A DNA stretch of 64,000 bases, taken from the NCBI RefSeq assembly GCF_036370855.1, contig NC_088101.1:5339501-5403500 (forward strand). Reading direction: 5' to 3'. Below, piece by piece: positions 60,401 through 64,000 of the stretch. The translations under genes were made by a program, and so were the position numbers. Within the stretch, counting starts at the first letter, position 1. Every line of letters begins with the position of its first letter. The notes under the pieces were generated by a model. That model ran no database searches and was not told the DNA's origin. It worked only from the letters and a program-made list of their open reading frames with translations. The stretch comes from Dromaius novaehollandiae (taxonomy: Eukaryota; Chordata; Aves; Casuariiformes; Dromaiidae).

Positions 60401-63400
60401 AAGGGGATGCCCGGCTTCTCTGCAAACAGCTCTCCCCCCGGCGCCAGGGAGTCCGACAGAAGGACGTCGAAGGCAGATGCTGTCAGCCTCTCCAGCAGTG
60501 TCTCATTCATCAGGACTTCATTGCAAATGATTTTGTTTGTGGAACTCAGCTTAATCATCAGCTGATCCATCTTATAAAACGCTTCCCAGATGGGCAGCTT
60601 GTTCTGCTCATAAAGCCAAAAATAGAAAGCTTCTTCCAGCAAGGCGGCCATCTTCTTTTTGGTGATCGGCACCTTGACCACCTTGAACTGGAAAGGCGAG
60701 GGCTGGCTGGGATCAAGGATGAGGAAGCATGAAGGCAACAGCATGGTCACCTCATTGCCCTGGGCCATGAGCTGCTGGAGGATGTAGTCCATGTTGAACC
60801 AGTGGCTGTTGTCGGCAGGCCAGACCAACACCTTCCCGCCAGACCCACAGCCCAACACCACCAGCAGCCACAGCACCACCACCTCCTTCCCAGCCATGGC
60901 ATGCCTTGTGCAGCTATGCATCCGTGGCCCTCCTTTGCTGTGAGCAACAAGGCAGGCCAGGCCAGGCCAGGCTGGTCTCCGCTGACACATCCTTGCCCTG
61001 GTGAGCAAAGAGCCAAGGCAGCTAGTGCAAAATCCCGTCCTGGATAATGTTTTCCCTGGAGAGGTGACATCTGATGGCAAATGGCTTGGTTAAACTGAAG
61101 GTGGTGCTTCCTCTCAGGCAGTGGGGAGAGCCATGGGCCCTATGGGCAGGCTCTCCTGTCCTGTAACCTGCTGGCCAGGCTCAGCCTGTCCCCTCCTGCC
61201 CACCTCAGGGCTCATGCCTACCTACAGGCGTGGAGCAATTTTCTAACCACAGCCTCTCTGTGTTATTTTTTGTAAGACGAGGTGAATTTTTCATCCTCTT
61301 TGCTGTTCAGACAGCAAGCTGTCCTGCATGCCACTAGGTGCCAATAATGCACCATAAGTGGAACCAGAAAATCTGCTGAATGGTTTTATTCTTGCACATT
61401 TCTGATCTGTAATTAAGAAACAATGTAAGACCTCCTCACTGTGCCAAAAAAATCATTGCTGGGCTGCTGCCCAGCTCTGTTGCTCATTGTTTGCCGAAGC
61501 AGGCTGTCCTGCAGGGCTTTTGCTGCTGCTTCAGTAGTGTCCAGAGTGTCCTTTCCTGATTCCCCCCAGATGAAAGCACAGGTGGTGGTATAGGCCCAGT
61601 TGTCAGGAGCCAAGCTGAGACACCCGCTCTGCTGTGGATGTGACTGTAGATTGGTGTGTTTGTCAAGTCCTGCGGCGTGCAGGTGCTCACAGGGAATTGA
61701 ACCCCATGAGACTTGCAAGTGCTCTGTTTCACGGTGTCGGCGCAAGCTCAGTTAAAACAGCTCATTGGCCACATGTCAATAATACTTAGGTAAACCTATA
61801 TTTCTGTGTATTTGCTGAAAACAGAACAAAGGCTTGAGCGTGAAGACTTGCTCTTTGCACTGTTTGCTTGTGGGTGGAGAGTATGTAGAAGTACAACTTG
61901 TTTTATGCAGAGAAGACTGGCTTTAAATGACCAGTGATATAAGTGTGGTCTCTATTACAAAGCGGCAATGGATTTCAGTATTGCTGCTGAGAGTGCCAAG
62001 GTTGGTTTCTAATTCACCAGCCAACCTCTTTATGGTGGTCTGGACTGGAAAAGGGGTCTGTTCCTGCTGCTTTCTCTGCAAGCAGTTCCTGCAGAGGGAA
62101 GTATATACAGCGAGCTCTCTTTGCTGAGAGCCCTGTACAGTGTGGCAGTTATCTAAACCTTCCCACCAGAACTATGAGAAATATATGGAGAATGCCAAAA
62201 ACCCAACGACTGGGCTGTCCACTGATCTCTGTCTTAACCCAGCTCAGCGCCCTGCCTGGGGTGTGAGTGTGATTCATGGAGATGTTCCTGACATGGGTAG
62301 CTTGGTGGCTAGTGGCTTACGACTATAACAATTGCCCTGCTAGGCTGAAGCAGGGTCCCCAGTGAAGTGCTCTCCTTCCTTTGAAAGTGCATATATTCTT
62401 TTGGTCACCGTAATACCTCTGGCCTACAATTGTAGCCTGCTATTTCATGCTATAAGGTCCCGTTTTGGTTTGACATGGGCTGCCTGGCTCTGTCACCAGC
62501 TGCTCACTCCCTTTTTCACTGAGAGAAATAATGAAAATCTTCTACTTGCTGGCCACATGTTTACAGACCTCTCAGGTATCATGTTAGTCCCATCTCATTT
62601 TTGAGCCCTTGACTTTGCCACCCTGCCCTTCCTGTGGCTCCTAGGGCTGCAAGTCATGTCGTGGGAGGCTGTATAATGAGAAACTGAAATAGCAGAAGGC
62701 TTACCTAGGACCTTGCTGTAGTATGTATCCCATTCTCCCCAGTAGCTCTGGAAAACGTAGTCTTGCAAGTGATAAGACACTATGTTTTTTATTCTTTCAC
62801 CAAAGGACATGCGGTCAGTGAGCTCGGAGAGGGCGGCGGGCACATAGGACGGTGGGGCCAGGATCTTGCCACAGTGCCTCTCCACAGTTGAGGCTGGGGT
62901 GAAGCGCAGCGAGTACACAAAGGGGACTGCCAGCTTGAGAGCCACGAGGTCCCCACAGAGGGTCACTGGGTCTGACAGCAGCAGGTCATAGCCGGCCCCC
63001 TGAAGCCGGGCCATCAGCTCTCGGTTGGTGAGCACCGCATCACACATTTGCCTGTTTAGCTGGTTCCAGTTTTTGGACAATTTTCCCAGCTCCTTATAAA
63101 ACTGCCAGAAAGTCAAAGTGGTTGGTCTGTTGTTCAGCCACAGCGCTACTATGTCCTCAATGTGGTTCTCAACTGTGTCTTTCTTGAAGGGCACAGCATA
63201 GACCTCAAACTTCTCCACAGCCTCAGCCCTGGGTTTAATGAAGAGCGAAGCATTCGAGACCAGGATGGTGACGCTATGCCCACGACGGATTAGCTCCTGT
63301 GTAACTATCTTGATGTTTAGCCAGTGGCTGGCTTCTGTGGGCCAGACCAACACATTCCCACAGAAGGCCATCCCTACAAAAGCCACCAGAAAAGCTAGCA

Positions 63401-63440
63401 GCTGGAGGTATTTCTTTGAGCCGGAAGCTTTTGCGGCCAT
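51133..63440 (-). CDS. UGT2A1: UGT2A-type UDP-glucuronosyltransferase locus: three first exons, shared exons 2-6
   Basis: UDP-glucuronosyltransferases transfer glucuronic acid from UDP-glucuronate to lipophilic substrates such as steroids, bile acids, odorants and xenobiotics. They work in the ER lumen, anchored by one C-terminal membrane helix. Shared exons are 55230-55082 (149 nt), 53771-53640 (132), 53228-53141 (88), 52356-52137 (220) and 51409-51133 (277), the standard UGT2 exon sizes. Any of three first exons (63440-62705, 60897-60183, 58088-57365) joins exon 2 in phase 1, giving proteins of 533, 526 and 529 aa. The arrangement matches mammalian UGT2A1/UGT2A2 and UGT1A. The shared part has the UDP-sugar signature, a membrane segment and a lysine-rich tail ending KKKKE, a KKXX-type ER-retrieval signal. 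Joining of first exons to exon 2 is predicted from phase and splice sites. Separate genes with lost 3' halves are the alternative. Confidence 0.93.
52137..52356 (-). CDS. UGT2A1: UGT2A shared exon 5 (UDP-sugar signature)
   Basis: Encodes the family signature [20 protein letters not shown], then [18 protein letters not shown]. The FITHGG histidine, the NGIYEA block and the final D-Q pair contact UDP-glucuronate. His replaces the more common Pro in FADQPDN. At 220 nt it has the usual size. Donor CCAC|GTGAGT. Confidence 0.96.
53141..53228 (-). CDS. UGT2A1: UGT2A shared exon 4
   Basis: 88 nt coding [16 protein letters not shown], then [14 protein letters not shown]. The [11 protein letters not shown] segment stacks on and hydrogen-bonds the UDP moiety. 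It joins exon 3 in phase 0 and exon 5 in phase 1. Confidence 0.96.
53640..53771 (-). CDS. UGT2A1: UGT2A shared exon 3
   Basis: 132 nt coding [20 protein letters not shown], then [20 protein letters not shown] and LPQK. The VVFSLGSM strand-loop is the start of the C-terminal Rossmann-like domain that binds UDP-glucuronate. Phase 0 at both ends. Confidence 0.96.
55082..55230 (-). CDS. UGT2A1: UGT2A shared exon 2
   Basis: 149 nt, the usual size. It codes [20 protein letters not shown], then [18 protein letters not shown] and [11 protein letters not shown]. The common acceptor CTGCAG|GAAGG receives all three first exons in phase 1. It encodes the link between the aglycone domain and the UDP-sugar domain. 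Confidence 0.96.
57365..58088 (-). CDS. UGT2A first exon A (closest to shared exons)
   Basis: Encodes 241 residues plus one base: a signal peptide ([17 protein letters not shown]), then the aglycone-binding domain starting [17 protein letters not shown]. The catalytic pair appears as H34 and D152 (in IADP), matching human UGT2B7 H35 and D151. It ends DEYYSDILG at donor TTTTAG|GTAAGG. An in-frame ATG at 58139 exists, but the hydrophobic leader directly follows the tandem ATGs at 58088 and 58085. The second has the better context (A at -3, G at +4), so the mature start may be one residue later. The full enzyme is 529 aa. Its [14 protein letters not shown] block is shared with exon B and not with exon C, so A and B look like one duplication pair. 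Confidence 0.93.
58089..60182. other. Spacer between UGT2A first exons A and B
   Basis: 2.1 kb that should contain the promoter of first exon A on its right-hand - strand side. No TATA box or liver-factor site is convincing. A CCAAT-type ATTGG with a preceding T-run lies at about 58173-58182 (read on the - strand). A 219-codon + strand open frame at 58641-59300 is unexplained and is treated in the findings. No repeat recognised. Confidence 0.5.
60183..60897 (-). CDS. UGT2A first exon B (middle)
   Basis: Encodes 238 residues plus one base. The start is the ATG at 60897-60895 in a strong GCCATGG context, directly before the signal peptide [18 protein letters not shown]. The frame is open further upstream but with non-signal-like sequence. 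The mature domain begins [15 protein letters not shown]. Catalytic residues are H32 and D149 (in LSDS). The exon ends DQYYSDVLG at donor TTTTAG|GTAAGG. The full enzyme is 526 aa. It shares [21 protein letters not shown] with exon A in near-identical form but differs widely elsewhere (for example [18 protein letters not shown]), which suggests distinct substrate range. Function of this variant is inferred from family membership only. Confidence 0.93.
60898..62704. other. Spacer between UGT2A first exons B and C
   Basis: 1.8 kb expected to hold the promoter for first exon B. It contains a short GGCCA tandem at about 60951-60973 and no recognised gene, pseudo-exon or repeat. Open frames here lack UGT motifs. 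Confidence 0.5.
62705..63440 (-). CDS. UGT2A2: UGT2A first exon C, UGT2A2/UGT2A1-like
   Basis: Encodes 245 residues plus one base, start in GCCATGG context. The leader [19 protein letters not shown] is followed by [18 protein letters not shown]. Catalytic residues are H39 and D157 (in LSDP). The blocks [48 protein letters not shown] and [19 protein letters not shown] closely follow mammalian UGT2A2 and also resemble UGT2A1. It ends at donor CCTAG|GTAAGC. The full enzyme is 533 aa. A TATA-like ATAAAG lies on the - strand at 63475-63470, about 30-35 bp before the ATG. That is too near to the ATG for certainty. Of the three, this is the first exon with a clear mammalian counterpart. Confidence 0.94.
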
Positions 63441-64000
63441 GGCAGCGTTAAGGGTTAGATAGCCTCGGAGCTTTATCTTCCAGCCAGGAGCACTCAGTCT
63501 CCGCGTCGCATGTGATGGTGCTTTACAAGCACTCTCAGCAAAGGCAGGTCTTCACTGCCACCCGAGTGAGACCTTTTAGAGCCACGGCAGAGTAACAGAC
63601 CTGGAACACCTTCAGTCTCTGGACTGAAAAGACAGAAAAGGACACTTGATGGAAGGCCTTGGTGCAAGAAGGGACCCCTGTGACAGGACTAGCGGTGGCA
63701 AACAATACCACAGGTATCATTAAGCCTCCTCCATCCTTATGTAGCTGTGCAGATCTGCCAGCACATGCTGTTGGCAAATAACGTGAGTTACCAGCAGTTG
63801 TGCTGCAGCCCCAGCTGAGAACTGCCCCCTGTCCAGGCTTCAGCATTGATTCAAGTTGGTGCATCTTCACCAAGGTAGAAGCAGCAAGTTAGAGCCCCCT
63901 AAATGTGAGCTATGGTACCTAAATAATTCACCTGCCTTGCTCCATTGACTAGCAGTGCCAGATAGGCGAGAGAAGGAGAGGCCACAGGGTACATTTAAGT
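63441..64000. other. Upstream flank of UGT2A first exon C
   Basis: Presumed promoter region of first exon C, running to the window edge. No further first exon or UGT motif is visible. Additional first exons could lie beyond the right edge. Confidence 0.5.

Noticed and set aside
60385-60732. 115-codon + strand open frame
   Set aside because: Antisense shadow of UGT2A first exon B.
60898-61080. Upstream in-frame ATGs for UGT2A first exon B
   Set aside because: The added residues are not signal-like and would bury the leader peptide. The ATG at 60897 has the strong context and gives the usual family length.
1-64000. tRNA, rRNA, CRISPR array or intact retroviral element
   Set aside because: None seen. 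The repeats present are simple sequence and diverged CR1 fragments. This is by eye, so diverged elements may be missed.

Overview
This window is vertebrate nuclear DNA, most probably from a bird. The evidence is two genes with spliced vertebrate exons, degraded CR1-type LINE fragments, short introns, and a UGT2A locus packed close to YTHDC1. A turtle or crocodilian cannot be excluded from sequence alone. Exon boundaries were set by hand from GT/AG sites, reading-frame phase and recalled homologous proteins; no search was run.

Layout. (1) 1-25139: 25 kb with no gene I can recognise on either strand, only low-complexity tracts and a CR1 remnant. The + strand looks A-rich here, the opposite of the next segment. 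(2) 25140-25940: a CpG island with two NRF1 palindromes and a YY1-like element; this is the YTHDC1 promoter and may be bidirectional. (3) 25580-48342: complete YTHDC1 on the + strand, 17 coding exons, predicted 704 aa, all phases compatible and no frameshift. It encodes the nuclear m6A-RNA reader with all the expected m6A-pocket residues. (4) 48343-51132: the tail-to-tail interval holding the 3' ends of both genes. (5) 51133-63440: a UGT2A-type UDP-glucuronosyltransferase locus on the - strand. Three complete first exons (63440-62705, 60897-60183, 58088-57365) lie upstream of one set of shared exons 2-6 (55230-51133). (6) 63441-64000: upstream flank, nothing recognised.

How the parts work together. 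YTHDC1 is a housekeeping regulator of nuclear RNA processing. The UGT2A locus makes ER membrane enzymes that conjugate glucuronic acid to small lipophilic compounds. The two are neighbours, not partners in one pathway. In the UGT locus each first exon encodes a full aglycone-binding domain with its own signal peptide and ends in the same splice phase. Each can therefore join the common UDP-sugar-binding and membrane-anchor domain, predicting enzymes of 533, 526 and 529 aa. This is the variable-first-exon design known for UGT1A and mammalian UGT2A1/UGT2A2, here with three first exons in view.

The most interesting points are the three-first-exon UGT2A cluster, a tandemly duplicated 5' splice site after YTHDC1 exon 8, a phase-compatible cryptic exon before the YTH exons, a 2.5 kb intron 11 with a weak donor and an early in-frame stop, and the apparent strand-composition switch at the CpG island.
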